The notes under the pieces: model-generated
Told to the model about the DNA's origin: nothing
The model's input: the letters and a program-made list of their open reading frames with translations, nothing else
Databases searched by the model: none
Position numbers and translations under genes: made by a program
Shown here: piece after piece, positions 20,614 through 30,260 of the stretch
Numbering within the stretch: the first letter of the stretch is position 1
Layout of the letters: every line of letters begins with the position of its first letter
Assembly: GCF_001297125.1 (NCBI RefSeq)
Contig: NZ_LHPC01000025.1
Span: forward strand, 124,001 to 188,000
Direction of reading: 5' to 3'
Origin: Pseudomonas sp. RIT-PI-q
GTDB lineage: Bacteria > Pseudomonadota > Gammaproteobacteria > Pseudomonadales > Pseudomonadaceae
Length of the DNA stretch: 64,000 nt

Positions 20614-20628
20614 CGTTATATCGTAACG
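20614..20628. promoter_or_regulatory. Palindrome CGTTATATCGTAACG, partly Zur-like
   Basis: It lies 36 bases before the first SPFH gene. It agrees at 10 of 15 positions with the perfect Zur-type box at 34149-34163, and its arms match each other at 5 of 7 positions. It could be a metal-responsive operator of the downstream P-type ATPase operon. The similarity is seen. The regulator is inferred. Confidence 0.35.
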
Positions 20629-20664
20629 ATTCGCGCGATGAGCAACGATGAACACTGAGGTGGT

Positions 20665-22623
20665 ATGCAAGTCGATCTCGATGTCGATGGGACGCAAGTG
20701 GCCGGGCTGCCGCGTTTTCAGCAGGCGGTTTTTCAAGGGCGACGATTACGTCAGTTCGCAATCGGCCTGGGCGCTCTCGCTGCGACCGGTTGGGTGCTGG
20801 CGTTTTTTGTCGGGCTGTTTGCACCGCAGTCGCTGTGGCCGGCGTTGCTGGTCAATCAGAGCGCCGGTTTGCTGGTACTGGTTGCCGGTCTGCAATCGGC
20901 CTGGTGGATAACCCGGTGGCGTGCACGCACCATGAGCCCAGTGGCGCAGGTGATTGTTGCTGAGGAAGTCGTTGCCCCAACGGGATGGTATGAACGGCTG
21001 CTGGATCGGCTGGGTCAGCGATGGCTGCGAATGCTGGTGCAGATCGGTGCGCCAACCCTGTGGCTTGGCGGCTTGTCGCTGTTGACGTTGTTCAGCATTG
21101 AACAAGTCTGGAATCTCGCTCTGCCGCCCGTTGCTCCAGGATTGTCCGCCAGTGTTGGCGCGGCTTTATCGCTGTTTTTGGCCTTCGGTTTACTGGTGCT
21201 GGAGCGTCAACTGGCCCAGGAAAACGTCGCCCAATGGCCCGAAGCGGGGCCGCTGGCGCAGCTGACACGGGTGGCGATCATTTGCCTGGTGTTGAGTGCT
21301 TTGTGCCTATTGTTCGGCAGCGAAACCTCGGTCTGGCCGGTGCGTCTGGCGGTACTGATCGGCTTGCTGCCGGGGCTGGTCGCCGTCGAGTTGCTGCTGC
21401 GCGCCGTGTTGTCATTGTTCAGTCCGCGGCGTGAACAACTTGAACCGTCGTTGCTGGCGCGAAGTTTTGTCGCCGACATGCTGCGCTGGCCGCCGCAACC
21501 TTTGTTGGCGTTGCAGCACGAACTGCACAACCGATTCGGTATCGACCTGCGGCAAATCTGGGCCTTCACTTACATGCGTCGGGCGTTGGTGCCAGTGCTC
21601 GCCGTGGTGGCGATCGTGGGCTGGTCGCTCACCGGCATCCATGAAATACCACTACAAGGGCGAGGCATCTACGAACGTTTCGGCAAACCGGTGGAAGTGT
21701 TCGGTCCCGGTTTGCATGCGGGTTTGCCGTGGCCGTTGGGCCGAGTGCTGAATGTCGAGAACGGTGTGGTTCACGAGTTGGCCACCAGTGTCGGCGAAAC
21801 GGCGGCACCGTCCGTGGCTGAACCTGCCGACGGTCCGGCGCCTGCGATTGCCAATCGCTTGTGGGATGCTAGCCATGTGAACGATAAATCCCAGGTCATC
21901 GCCAGCAGCCGTGGCGACAAACAGAGCTTCCAGATCGTCAACATGGACGTGCGCTTCGTTTACCGCATCGGCCTGAACGATCAGGCGGCGTTGGCCGCGA
22001 CGTACAACAGCGCCGACGTGCCGACGTTGATTCGCAGCACCGCCAGCCGGATTCTGGTCCACGACTTTGCTTCGCGAACCCTCGACGGTTTGCTCGGCGA
22101 GGACAGGGTAGGGCTGGCTGAAGAAATCGGTCAGGCGGTTCAGGCTGACTTGCAGAAACTCGACAGCGGCGTGGAAATTCTCGCCACGGTGGTCGAGGCG
22201 ATTCACCCACCAGCCGGTGCGGCCAACGCCTATCACGGGGTGCAGGCTGCACAGATTGGTGCCCAGGCATTGATTTCCCGTGAGCGTGGGGCAGCGGCGG
22301 AAGCAACCAATCAGGCGCAATTACAGGCCAGCATCGCGCGCGATCAAGCAACGGCCAGTGCGCGAGAAATCAATGCCACCGCGCAAGCGGCGGACCTGAG
22401 ATTCAGCGCCGAGCAAAAAGCCTACGCCAGTGCCGGCCAGGCCTTTGTGCTGGAGCAGTATTTCAGCCAACTTTCCCAGGGCCTGGCGAACGCCAAGCTA
22501 TTGGTTCTCGATCATCGTCTGGGCGGCAGCAGCAACGCGCCGACCATCGACCTCCGTACGTTCACGCTGCCGGCTGACCCTGCGCCGTCGCGTAAAACCG
22601 CTCAGCCAGGAGCTGCCAATTGA
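20665..22623 (+). CDS. SPFH/band-7 protein with large N-terminal membrane domain (HflK-like)
   Basis: 652 residues. The first half (about 30-325) is hydrophobic with five or six membrane helices (LFAPQSLWPALLVNQSAGLL, SLFLAFGLLVLERQLAQ and others). The second half (about 330-610) is an SPFH domain beginning GIHEIPLQGRGIYERFGKP and ending in an Ala/Glu/Gln-rich helical stalk. HflK-type proteins form large membrane cages that control FtsH protease access or organise microdomains. It is the first gene of a four-gene operon and overlaps the next start by four bases. GAGGTGG precedes the ATG. The size is well above HflK (about 400), owing to the extra membrane part. Confidence 0.8.
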   Translation: MQVDLDVDGTQVAGLPRFQQAVFQGRRLRQFAIGLGALAATGWVLAFFVGLFAPQSLWPALLVNQSAGLLVLVAGLQSAWWITRWRARTMSPVAQVIVAEEVVAPTGWYERLLDRLGQRWLRMLVQIGAPTLWLGGLSLLTLFSIEQVWNLALPPVAPGLSASVGAALSLFLAFGLLVLERQLAQENVAQWPEAGPLAQLTRVAIICLVLSALCLLFGSETSVWPVRLAVLIGLLPGLVAVELLLRAVLSLFSPRREQLEPSLLARSFVADMLRWPPQPLLALQHELHNRFGIDLRQIWAFTYMRRALVPVLAVVAIVGWSLTGIHEIPLQGRGIYERFGKPVEVFGPGLHAGLPWPLGRVLNVENGVVHELATSVGETAAPSVAEPADGPAPAIANRLWDASHVNDKSQVIASSRGDKQSFQIVNMDVRFVYRIGLNDQAALAATYNSADVPTLIRSTASRILVHDFASRTLDGLLGEDRVGLAEEIGQAVQADLQKLDSGVEILATVVEAIHPPAGAANAYHGVQAAQIGAQALISRERGAAAEATNQAQLQASIARDQATASAREINATAQAADLRFSAEQKAYASAGQAFVLEQYFSQLSQGLANAKLLVLDHRLGGSSNAPTIDLRTFTLPADPAPSRKTAQPGAAN

Positions 22624-23654
22624 GCCAGTCGCACACTCACGATCACGACGACCACACTGGCCACGATCATGGCCATGCCGGGCATCACCACGGACATCAC
22701 CATCATGGTGATCCCCAGGAAGCGGGCCCATTCCCTTGGCGGCGCATGGGCTGGGCGGCGTTGCTAGTCGCGTTCGCCATCGCGGCAGCCAGCCTGGTGC
22801 AGGTGCGATCGGGGGAGGCCACGGTGATCACGCGCTTCGGTAATCCGTCGCGCGTGCTGCTCGAACCGGGGCTGGGTTGGCGCTGGCCGGCGCCGTTCGA
22901 GGCGGCTATCCCAGTGGATTTACGGTTGCGCACCACGTCCAGCGGTTTGCAGGATGTCGGCACGCGGGACGGGTTGCGCATCATCGTTCAGGCGTATGTG
23001 GCGTGGCAGGTACAGGGCGATCCGGACAACGTGCAACGTTTCATGCGTGCCGTGCAGAATCAGCCGGACGAAGCGGCGCGACAGATTCGCACCTTCGTCG
23101 GCTCGGCGCTGGAAACCACCGCCAGCAGTTTTGACCTGGTCAACCTGGTGAACACCGATGCCAATCAAGTGCACATCGCCGATTTCGAGGCGCAGCTGCG
23201 TCAGCAAATCGATCAGCAGTTGCTGACCACTTACGGTGTGCGAGTGCTGCAAGTGGGTATCGAACGTCTGACTTTGCCGTCGGTTACGCTCACCGCGACG
23301 GTCGATCGTATGCGCGCCGAGCGTGAAACAATTGCCACGGAACGTACCGCCATTGGCAAGCGCGAAGCGGCGCAAATCCGTTCCGCCGCCGAGCGTGATG
23401 CACGCATCGTGCAAGCTGACGCGACGGTAAAAGCGGCTGACATCGAAGCGCAATCCCGCGTCGAAGCCGCACAGATTTACGGCCGTGCGTACGCCGGTTC
23501 ACCGCAGCTCTACAATTTACTGCGTTCACTCGACACTTTGGGCACCATCGTCACGCCTGGGACAAAACTGATTTTGCGCACCGATGCCGCACCGTTCCGC
23601 GTGTTGGTTGATGGTCCGCCGACGCTTGAAAACAAGTCCGGGTCGCAGCCATGA
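22620..23654 (+). CDS. SPFH/band-7 protein with histidine-rich N-terminus (HflK-like)
   Basis: 344 residues. Residues 5-29 contain 14 histidines with interspersed Asp and Gly (for example GHHHGHHHHGD), a cytosolic metal-binding tail. One membrane helix follows (MGWAALLVAFAIAAASLVQV), then an SPFH domain (VITRFGNPSRVLLEPGLGWRW) with a helical C-terminal region. Translation most likely starts at TTG 22620, which overlaps the preceding stop as TTGA and has AGGAG upstream. The His tail beside a metal P-type ATPase gene suggests metal capture or handover (inference). Confidence 0.8.
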   Translation: MSQSHTHDHDDHTGHDHGHAGHHHGHHHHGDPQEAGPFPWRRMGWAALLVAFAIAAASLVQVRSGEATVITRFGNPSRVLLEPGLGWRWPAPFEAAIPVDLRLRTTSSGLQDVGTRDGLRIIVQAYVAWQVQGDPDNVQRFMRAVQNQPDEAARQIRTFVGSALETTASSFDLVNLVNTDANQVHIADFEAQLRQQIDQQLLTTYGVRVLQVGIERLTLPSVTLTATVDRMRAERETIATERTAIGKREAAQIRSAAERDARIVQADATVKAADIEAQSRVEAAQIYGRAYAGSPQLYNLLRSLDTLGTIVTPGTKLILRTDAAPFRVLVDGPPTLENKSGSQP

Positions 23655-24709
23655 ATTTGGTTCCACGTGGAACAAATGAGTTGAGCAGCCCCTGGATTCA
23701 GGCCGGGCGCTTGGCGTTTCTCGCGCTTTACGCGGTGACGGTATTGGCTGCGTTCGCCTGGGCGTTTTCCAATGTGCGGCAAATCGATCCGCAGAATCGC
23801 GCGGTGGTTTTGCACTTCGGCGCGCTGGATCGTATCCAGAATGCCGGACTGCTGTTGGCTTGGCCGCGTCCTTTTGAGCAAGTGGTTTTGTTGCCGGCAG
23901 CGGACCGGGTGATCGAGCGTCGGGTGGACAATCTGCTGCGCACGGACGCCGCGTTACAGGCCGATCGAGTAGCGAGTTTTGCCACGCCGATCAGCGACGC
24001 ACTCGCGGGCTCGGGGTATCTGTTGACCGGTGACGCGGGCGTGGTGCAACTCGATGTGCGGGTTTTCTACAAGGTCACCGAACCGTATGCCTTCGTCCTT
24101 CAAGGCGAACATGTGCTGCCGGCCTTGGATCGGTTGGTCACCCGCAGCGCCGTCGCACTGACTGCCGCGCGCGATCTGGACACCATCCTGGTCGCACGCC
24201 CGGAGCTGATCGGCGCCGATAATAAAGCTGCCGAAAGACGTGAACGCCTGCGGGGTGATTTGGTGCAAGGCATCAATCAACGCTTGGCCGAACTGACGTC
24301 GACAGGGCAGGGGCTGGGGATCGAAGTGGCGCGCGTGGACGTGCAATCGAGTTTGCCCGGCCCGGCGGTCAATGCTTTTAATGCCGTTCTGACGGCCAGC
24401 CAACAAGCCGACAAAGCCGTGGCCAACGCTCGCACCGAAGCCGAGAAACTCACTCAGACCGCCAACGAGCAAGCCGACCGCGCACTGCAAGTGGCCCACG
24501 CCCAAGCGAGCGAACGCTTGGCCAAAGCCTCGGCCGACACCGCCACAGTGTTGAGCCTGGCCAAGGCGCAACAGCAGGGCACTGATCCGCAAATGCTGCT
24601 GCGCATTTACCGTGAACGGATGCCGAAGATTCTCGGTCAGGCCGGCTCGGTGACTACGGTCAACCCGAAAGACGATTCCCGCCTGATCATTCAGGGAGCT
24701 GCACAATGA
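23651..24709 (+). CDS. SPFH/band-7 protein (HflC-like)
   Basis: 352 residues with one N-terminal membrane helix (LAFLALYAVTVLAAFAWAFS, about 20-39) followed by an SPFH domain (IDPQNRAVVLHFGALDRI, VVQLDVRVFYKVTEPYAFVL) and an alanine-rich helical stalk (ANARTEAEKLTQTANEQADR). It overlaps its neighbours by ATGA on both sides, so the four genes are translationally coupled. HflC-like proteins pair with HflK-like ones in hetero-oligomeric membrane cages. The presence of three such proteins beside an ATPase is not the usual hflKC layout and is separate from hflX/hfq. Confidence 0.8.
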   Translation: MNLVPRGTNELSSPWIQAGRLAFLALYAVTVLAAFAWAFSNVRQIDPQNRAVVLHFGALDRIQNAGLLLAWPRPFEQVVLLPAADRVIERRVDNLLRTDAALQADRVASFATPISDALAGSGYLLTGDAGVVQLDVRVFYKVTEPYAFVLQGEHVLPALDRLVTRSAVALTAARDLDTILVARPELIGADNKAAERRERLRGDLVQGINQRLAELTSTGQGLGIEVARVDVQSSLPGPAVNAFNAVLTASQQADKAVANARTEAEKLTQTANEQADRALQVAHAQASERLAKASADTATVLSLAKAQQQGTDPQMLLRIYRERMPKILGQAGSVTTVNPKDDSRLIIQGAAQ

Positions 24710-26619
24710 CCGCCCAAACTGCCGCCGCACCGAGCATGTTGTCCTCTGCTGAACAACGTAGCGCCGCACGCCAATTGACCTTGGCGATGCTCGCCCTTGG
24801 TCTTCTGGTGCTCGGCCTGATCTGGCGCTGGTTGTCGCCGGAGCAAAGCGGTGTCAGCCAATTGCTGCTCGGCTTTGCTTCTTTACTGGTGGCCGTGCCG
24901 GTGATGCGTTCGGCCTGGTATAGCCTGCGTTATCCGAGCTTGCACGGGATCACCGATCAATTGATCGCCCTGGCCATGCTCGGTGCCTGGGCGACAGGTG
25001 ACCTGCTGACGGCGGCGTTACTGCCGATCATCATGATCTTCGGCCACGTGCTGGAAGAGCGCAGCGTCATCGGTTCTCAGGAAGCGATTCATGCACTCGG
25101 CAAACTGACTCGCAGCCATGCGCGCAAGGTTCAGGCGGACGGCTCCATCGTCGAAGTCGACAACGGCACACTCAAGGCCGGCGACCTCGTCGAAGTGCGC
25201 GCCGGTGATCGAGTGCCGGCGGACGGGCGGGTTTTGTCCGGTCAAGCCAGCCTGGACCCCGCTTCGCTTACCGGTGAATCCGTGCCGATGGAGGCGGGGG
25301 TCGGCATGCCTGTGTTCGGCGGGGCGATCAACCTTGACGGTCTGTTGCGCATCGAAGTGACCCGCACTGGCCATGAGTCAACCCTGGGTAAAGTCATCGC
25401 GCTGATGCAGAACGCCGAGCGTTCCAAGCCACCGATCACACGTTTGCTGGAACGCTACGCGGGTAGTTACATGGTGTTGGTTTTGTTGCTGGCCGCGGTG
25501 ACCTGGTTTGTCACTAACGATGCGCAGGCGATGCTCGCGGTGTTGGTGGCGGCCTGTCCTTGTGCGTTGGTGCTGTCGGCACCGGCCACGGCAATTGCCG
25601 GTGTGGCGGTGGCGGCGCGTCACGGGATTTTGATTCGCAGCTCGGCGTTTCTTGAAGAGTTGGCGGACCTGACTTCGCTGGTGGTCGACAAGACCGGAAC
25701 CCTGACCTTCGGCACCTTGCGCCTGCAATCCATCGACAGCCCGCTCGAAGATCGCAGCCACGTCCTCAAACTGGCCGCCAGCCTCGGCTCCGCCAGCAGT
25801 CATCCGGTCAGCCGTGCGCTCGCCGGTTTGGTCACCCAGGAGCATTTTCTGCTGCTCTCGGACATTCACGAGCGTCAGGGCTTGGGCGTGGTGGCGATGA
25901 CCGAGCAAGGCGAGGCGGCGCTCGGTCGGCCGGAGCTGTTCGCCCAATTGGGTATCGCCACCTCCAGTGTTCCCGAACACGATGGCCCGATTGCCGGACT
26001 GGCACTCAACGGTGAATTCCTTGCGTGGTTATTGCTGGCCGACAGCGTCAAACCTGAAGCGCGTTTTGCCTTGAGCGAGTTGCGTGAACTCGGATTGGGA
26101 CGTCAGTTGTTGCTCACCGGTGATCGGCAAAGCGTCGCTCACACATTGGCGCGTGATGTCGGGATCAGCGACGTTGAAGCGCAAGCGTTGCCCGAGGACA
26201 AACTCAATCGCGTGTTGAAAGAAATCGGTAATGGCTTCCGGCCTATGGTGGTAGGCGACGGGATCAACGATTCCCTGGCGCTCAAAGCAGGTGTGGTGGG
26301 CGTCGCCATGGGCGCGGGCGGGGCGGACATCGCACTGGCCTCGGCCGACATCGTGTTGATCGGCAGTGATCTGCGACGACTCGGTACGTGTGTGCGGTTG
26401 AGTCGTCAGTGCCGGCATACGTTGCAGGTCAATGTGATCATCGGCCTGGGCTGGACGCTGGCAATTGTCGCGTTCGCGGCCTTCGGCTGGCTCGGTGCGG
26501 CAGGGGCGATGATTGCGGCGTTGCTGCATAACCTGAGCACATTGCTGGTGTTGGGTAACGCCGGACGCCTGCTGCGTTTTCAGGAGCCGCTACTCAAGCT
26601 CAAGGACGACGTTGAGTAA
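24706..26619 (+). CDS. P1B-type metal-transporting ATPase (CPC class, no N-terminal metal domain)
   Basis: 637-residue inner-membrane pump with all core motifs: TGES at 189-192 (actuator), CPC at 284-286 in the ion-binding helix, DKTGT at 328-332 (phosphorylated aspartate 328), SHP with His366-Pro367 (P1B signature) and GDGIND at 517-522. The N-terminus lacks a CxxC heavy-metal-associated domain and goes straight into the membrane helices. CPC pumps move Cu(I), Ag(I), Zn(II), Cd(II) or Co(II); the metal is not decidable here. It is the last gene of the SPFH operon and overlaps it by ATGA. The histidine-rich SPFH partner may replace the missing metal-binding domain (inference). Confidence 0.9.
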   Translation: MTAQTAAAPSMLSSAEQRSAARQLTLAMLALGLLVLGLIWRWLSPEQSGVSQLLLGFASLLVAVPVMRSAWYSLRYPSLHGITDQLIALAMLGAWATGDLLTAALLPIIMIFGHVLEERSVIGSQEAIHALGKLTRSHARKVQADGSIVEVDNGTLKAGDLVEVRAGDRVPADGRVLSGQASLDPASLTGESVPMEAGVGMPVFGGAINLDGLLRIEVTRTGHESTLGKVIALMQNAERSKPPITRLLERYAGSYMVLVLLLAAVTWFVTNDAQAMLAVLVAACPCALVLSAPATAIAGVAVAARHGILIRSSAFLEELADLTSLVVDKTGTLTFGTLRLQSIDSPLEDRSHVLKLAASLGSASSHPVSRALAGLVTQEHFLLLSDIHERQGLGVVAMTEQGEAALGRPELFAQLGIATSSVPEHDGPIAGLALNGEFLAWLLLADSVKPEARFALSELRELGLGRQLLLTGDRQSVAHTLARDVGISDVEAQALPEDKLNRVLKEIGNGFRPMVVGDGINDSLALKAGVVGVAMGAGGADIALASADIVLIGSDLRRLGTCVRLSRQCRHTLQVNVIIGLGWTLAIVAFAAFGWLGAAGAMIAALLHNLSTLLVLGNAGRLLRFQEPLLKLKDDVE

Positions 26620-26781
26620 TCCAGACGAACGCTCTAAATCGCCTGATCGGGGTTATTTCAATTTTTTAGAACTGTGCGCCGAATTTGTAGTCATCTAGGG
26701 TGAGGACCATCACTTATGGGCTCACGACGGCTGGTTGGAGCGCCGCGAGTTATAGAAATCGGCTATTAAATCGATAGCCAG

Positions 26782-26788
26782 CTATATT
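26782..26788 (+). promoter_or_regulatory. Candidate stationary-phase (sigma-S) -10 element of cfaB
   Basis: CTATATT followed by TCTAAAG lies about 55 bases upstream of the cfaB start and resembles the CTATACT -10 of RpoS-dependent promoters. In P. putida cfaB is known to depend on RpoS. The match is by eye only. Confidence 0.4.
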
Positions 26789-26840
26789 TCTAAAGATGGT
26801 CTACCCTCACATCAGACGTCTGAAACAAGGGGGACTATCC

Positions 26841-28028
26841 ATGCTCGCGCAACTTCCACCGGCCTTACAGAATCTGCAATTACCGCTTCGCTTGCGACTC
26901 TGGGATGGCCATGAATTCAATCTGGGGCCGACGCCCAGCGTCACGATTGTGGTCAAGGACCCACAAATGGTTACCCAGTTCACTCATCCAAGCCTGGACG
27001 CGCTAGGGGCAGCGTTTGTCGAAGGCAAACTGGAGCTCGAAGGTTCCATCAGCGACGTAATCCGCGTGTGCGATGAGTGGAGCCAGGCGTTGTTGAGCGA
27101 GGATGACGACAGTCAGCCTGTGCGCACTGTTCACGACAAGGAAACCGACGCCAAGGCGATTTCCTACCACTACGACCTTTCCAATGCGTTTTATCAACTG
27201 TGGCTCGACAGCGATATGGCGTATTCCTGCGCGTATTTCGAGACCGGTAGCGAAACGCTGGAGCAAGCCCAACAAGCCAAATTCCGCCACCTGTGCCGCA
27301 AGCTGCGGCTGCAACCCGGCGATTATCTGTTGGATGTCGGTTGCGGTTGGGGTGGGCTGGCGCGATACGCAGCCCGGGAGTTCGGCGCGAAAGTGTTCGG
27401 GATAACCCTGAGTAAAGAACAACTGGCCCTGGCCCGTGAGCGAGTGACTGAGGAAGGCCTCGACGATCTGGTTGAACTGCAACTGCTCGACTACCGCGAT
27501 CTGCCGCAGGACGGGCGCTTCGATAAGGTGGTGAGCGTCGGCATGTTCGAACACGTCGGCCACGCCAATCTGGCCGAATACTGCAAAACCCTGTTCGGCG
27601 CGGTGAAGGAGGGCGGCTTGGTGATGAACCACGGAATCACCGCCAAACACACTGATGGCCGGCCGGTGGGACGTGGTGCCGGGGACTTTATCGAGAAGTA
27701 CGTGTTCCCCAATGGCGAGCTGCCGCACCTGTCGATGATTTCTGCCGAGATCAGCGAAGCAGGGCTGGAGATCGTCGATGTCGAGAGTCTGCGCCTGCAC
27801 TACGCGCGCACGCTGGATCACTGGAGCGAACGCCTCGAGGATAATCTGGAGGCCGCCTCCAGGCAGGTGCCGGAGCAGGCGTTGCGGATCTGGCGGCTGT
27901 ACCTGGCGGGATGCGCTTATGCATTTGCCAAGGGCTGGATCAACCTGCACCAGATCCTTGCGGTGAAAACCCATCCCGATGGCAGCCACGAACTGCCATG
28001 GACCCGCGACGACATCTACAACCCTTAG
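26841..28028 (+). CDS. cfaB: Cyclopropane-fatty-acyl-phospholipid synthase
   Basis: 395 residues. It transfers a methylene group from S-adenosylmethionine to cis double bonds of membrane phospholipid acyl chains. The SAM-binding loop DVGCGWGG is at residues 165-172, preceded by the lipid-domain segment [17 protein letters not shown], with [11 protein letters not shown] further on, all typical of the family. The start is ATG 26841 (MLAQLPPAL); an ATG at 26796 lies in the likely leader. Gene order (lpd3 - cfaB - cls) matches P. putida cfaB. The TAG stop overlaps the stop of the convergent cls gene (TTAG). Confidence 0.88.
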   Translation: MLAQLPPALQNLQLPLRLRLWDGHEFNLGPTPSVTIVVKDPQMVTQFTHPSLDALGAAFVEGKLELEGSISDVIRVCDEWSQALLSEDDDSQPVRTVHDKETDAKAISYHYDLSNAFYQLWLDSDMAYSCAYFETGSETLEQAQQAKFRHLCRKLRLQPGDYLLDVGCGWGGLARYAAREFGAKVFGITLSKEQLALARERVTEEGLDDLVELQLLDYRDLPQDGRFDKVVSVGMFEHVGHANLAEYCKTLFGAVKEGGLVMNHGITAKHTDGRPVGRGAGDFIEKYVFPNGELPHLSMISAEISEAGLEIVDVESLRLHYARTLDHWSERLEDNLEAASRQVPEQALRIWRLYLAGCAYAFAKGWINLHQILAVKTHPDGSHELPWTRDDIYNP

Positions 28029-29464
28029 AGTATCGGTGAAATAAGCCGGGCGATCCGCATGCCGACCTGTTGCAGGCGGTGGGTCTCCCGGCTTTCTTCT
28101 TTGGCGATTTCGTGGGCCTGGGCAAAGTCATCGTTGAGCATCTGTTCCACTTCGCCGGCAAACGCGCTGTCGACTGTCAGCAACATCACTTCGAAATTAA
28201 GCCGGAACGAACGGTTGTCCAGATTGGCGCTGCCGATGGCGCTGATTTCGCTGTCGATCAACACCACTTTCTGATGCAAAAAACCTGGCTCATAGCGGAA
28301 CACCCGCACACCGGCGCGTACCGCTTCGAAGGCGTACAGGCTGGAGGCTGCGTAGACGATGCGGTGATCGGGCCGTGAAGGCAGCAGCAAACGCACATCG
28401 ACACCGCGCAGTACCGCCAGCCGCAACGCCGCAAACACCGCTTCGTCGGGGATGAAATAGGGGCTGGTGATCCACACCCGTTCTGTCGCCGCATGGATGG
28501 CTTCAACGAAGAATAACGAACAGGTTTCGTAGGAGTCTGCCGGGCCGCTCGCCAGTAATTGGCAGAGCACACCGTCGTCCGGGTAGACGTCCGGCAAGAT
28601 CAACGGTGGAAGCGAACGGGCGGCCCAGAACCAGTCTTCGGCGAAGGACTCCTGCATGCAGGCCACTACCGGTCCGCGTACTTGCACATGGGTATCGCGC
28701 CATGGCGCCAGTGGAGGTTTTTCGCCCATGTATTCGTCGCCGACGTTGTGCCCGCCAACGAAACCCAGCACACCGTCCACCACCACAATCTTGCGGTGGT
28801 TGCGGAAGTTGACTTGGAAGCGGTTGAGCCAGCCACTGCGAGTCGCGAAGGCTTTGACCTCTACGCCGGCATCGCGCAACGGTTGTACGTAACTGTGGGG
28901 CAGGGAGTGGCTGCCAATGCGGTCGTACAGCAAGTAGACCGCCACGCCTTCGGCGGCTTTCTTCAGCAATAGAGCTTGCAGGCGTTGGCCGAGGCGGTCG
29001 TCGTGAATGATGAAGAATTGAATCAGTACGGCTTCTTTGGCGTTGCTGATGGCTTCAAAAATCGCCTCGAAAGTGGCTTGGCCATTGATCAGCAAACGCA
29101 CTTCGTTGTTCGCCAGGCACGGCATGCGCCCGAGTTTCGGCATGGCCCTCAAGGAGGCGTAAGCGTTGGAGGCGCGGGCGGTCAGTGCCTCTTCTACCCA
29201 CGGGCGCCAGTTCAGCTCGGAGATGGCCTTGCGCATTTCTTCGTTGGCTGTTCGCCGGGCCTTGATGTAGCCATCGAAGGTGCTGCGGCCGAAGACCAGG
29301 TAGGGGATGAGCGTGAGGTAGGGAATGAACAACAACGACAGGGCCCAGGCGATCGAGCCCTGAGCGGTCCGAACGGTCAACACGGCATGAATGGCGGCAA
29401 TCATGCCCAACGAGTGCAGCAGTGCGATCAGATAACCGAAAATGTGCGGTCCAAAATAATCCAT
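28025..29464 (-). CDS. cls: Cardiolipin synthase
   Basis: 479-residue membrane enzyme that condenses two phosphatidylglycerols into cardiolipin and glycerol. Two N-terminal helices ([20 protein letters not shown] and [20 protein letters not shown]) anchor it. The two phospholipase-D HKD motifs are [19 protein letters not shown] and [19 protein letters not shown]. The start is ATG 29464, with AGGAG upstream, rather than the longer possible start at 29491. It converges on cfaB, so two lipid-modifying genes face each other with overlapping stop codons and no terminator room. Confidence 0.95.
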   Translation of the reverse strand: MDYFGPHIFGYLIALLHSLGMIAAIHAVLTVRTAQGSIAWALSLLFIPYLTLIPYLVFGRSTFDGYIKARRTANEEMRKAISELNWRPWVEEALTARASNAYASLRAMPKLGRMPCLANNEVRLLINGQATFEAIFEAISNAKEAVLIQFFIIHDDRLGQRLQALLLKKAAEGVAVYLLYDRIGSHSLPHSYVQPLRDAGVEVKAFATRSGWLNRFQVNFRNHRKIVVVDGVLGFVGGHNVGDEYMGEKPPLAPWRDTHVQVRGPVVACMQESFAEDWFWAARSLPPLILPDVYPDDGVLCQLLASGPADSYETCSLFFVEAIHAATERVWITSPYFIPDEAVFAALRLAVLRGVDVRLLLPSRPDHRIVYAASSLYAFEAVRAGVRVFRYEPGFLHQKVVLIDSEISAIGSANLDNRSFRLNFEVMLLTVDSAFAGEVEQMLNDDFAQAHEIAKEESRETHRLQQVGMRIARLISPIL

Positions 29465-29595
29465 GGGGCAGCCTTGCTCCTGAAGATTCAATGCTTAACA
29501 GACCATGTTCAGTGCAAAATGTCGCTATTTAATTGGCCCATGAACCGAAGCCCGTGGCTGACGTCTAACGGCCACTACTGATCAGGAGTTACTCG

Positions 29596-30117
29596 ATGAA
29601 CGTTCGTCTGCTGGGTTTGGCCGTGGCTTTTGGTTTAGCGCTTCCTGTGGCCGCTCAGGCACAGATGCTGCAGCCAGGCTTGTGGGAATTGACCTCAAGC
29701 AACATGAAAGTAGATGACCAGAACATGCCGGATCTGCAATTGATCCTCGGCCAGATACAGAGCCAGATTACCCCTGAACAGCGTGCGCAACTGGAGAAGC
29801 AGGGCATCACTATGGGCGGCAAAGGGATTCGGGCGTGCCTGACGCCAGAGCAGGTGAAGTCTGACAATATCCCGCTGACCGACCCGCAATCGGGTTGCAA
29901 ACAGGAAATCACCGAGCGCACCGGCAATCAGTGGAAATTCCGTTTCAGCTGTCCGAAAGCGCAAGGTGCAGGCGTCGCCACCTTCCTTAGTGATCGTGAG
30001 TTCACCACCAAGGTCAACGGCACCTTCAACGCCACCGGCATCCAGCAGAAGGGTAGCCTCGATACGCGCGCTGTGTGGTTGGGGCAAGATTGCGGGACTG
30101 TGAAGCCAAGAGCCTAA
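29596..30117 (+). CDS. DUF3617 family periplasmic protein
   Basis: 173 residues with a signal peptide (LLGLAVAFGLALPVAAQA, cleavage after about residue 22). The mature part begins QMLQPGLWELTS, the recurrent start of DUF3617 proteins, and contains four cysteines (ACLTPEQ, GCKQE, SCPK, DCGT) that could form two disulfides. The function of the family is unknown. The ribosome binding site AGGAGT is close to the ATG. It is divergent from cls and is followed by a REP pair. Confidence 0.8.
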   Translation: MNVRLLGLAVAFGLALPVAAQAQMLQPGLWELTSSNMKVDDQNMPDLQLILGQIQSQITPEQRAQLEKQGITMGGKGIRACLTPEQVKSDNIPLTDPQSGCKQEITERTGNQWKFRFSCPKAQGAGVATFLSDREFTTKVNGTFNATGIQQKGSLDTRAVWLGQDCGTVKPRA

Positions 30118-30120
30118 AAG

Positions 30121-30217
30121 CATCGCAAGCAAGCCAACTCCCACATTGAATCGTCGTCGTACACAAAACCTGTGTCCACTAAAGATCTAATGTGGGAGCG
30201 AGCTTGCTAGCGAAGGC
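30121..30217. repeat. REP pair (inverted), TGTGGGAGC class
   Basis: Left arm 30121-30145 ending CAACTCCCACA and right arm 30191-30217 TGTGGGAGCGAGCTTGCTAG, with about 45 bases between. It lies between the convergent DUF3617 and zinc-binding protein genes. The left arm is diverged. Confidence 0.75.
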
Positions 30218-30260
30218 GTCCGCACAGACACATCATGCCAAGCTGACTCCATTCTTACGA

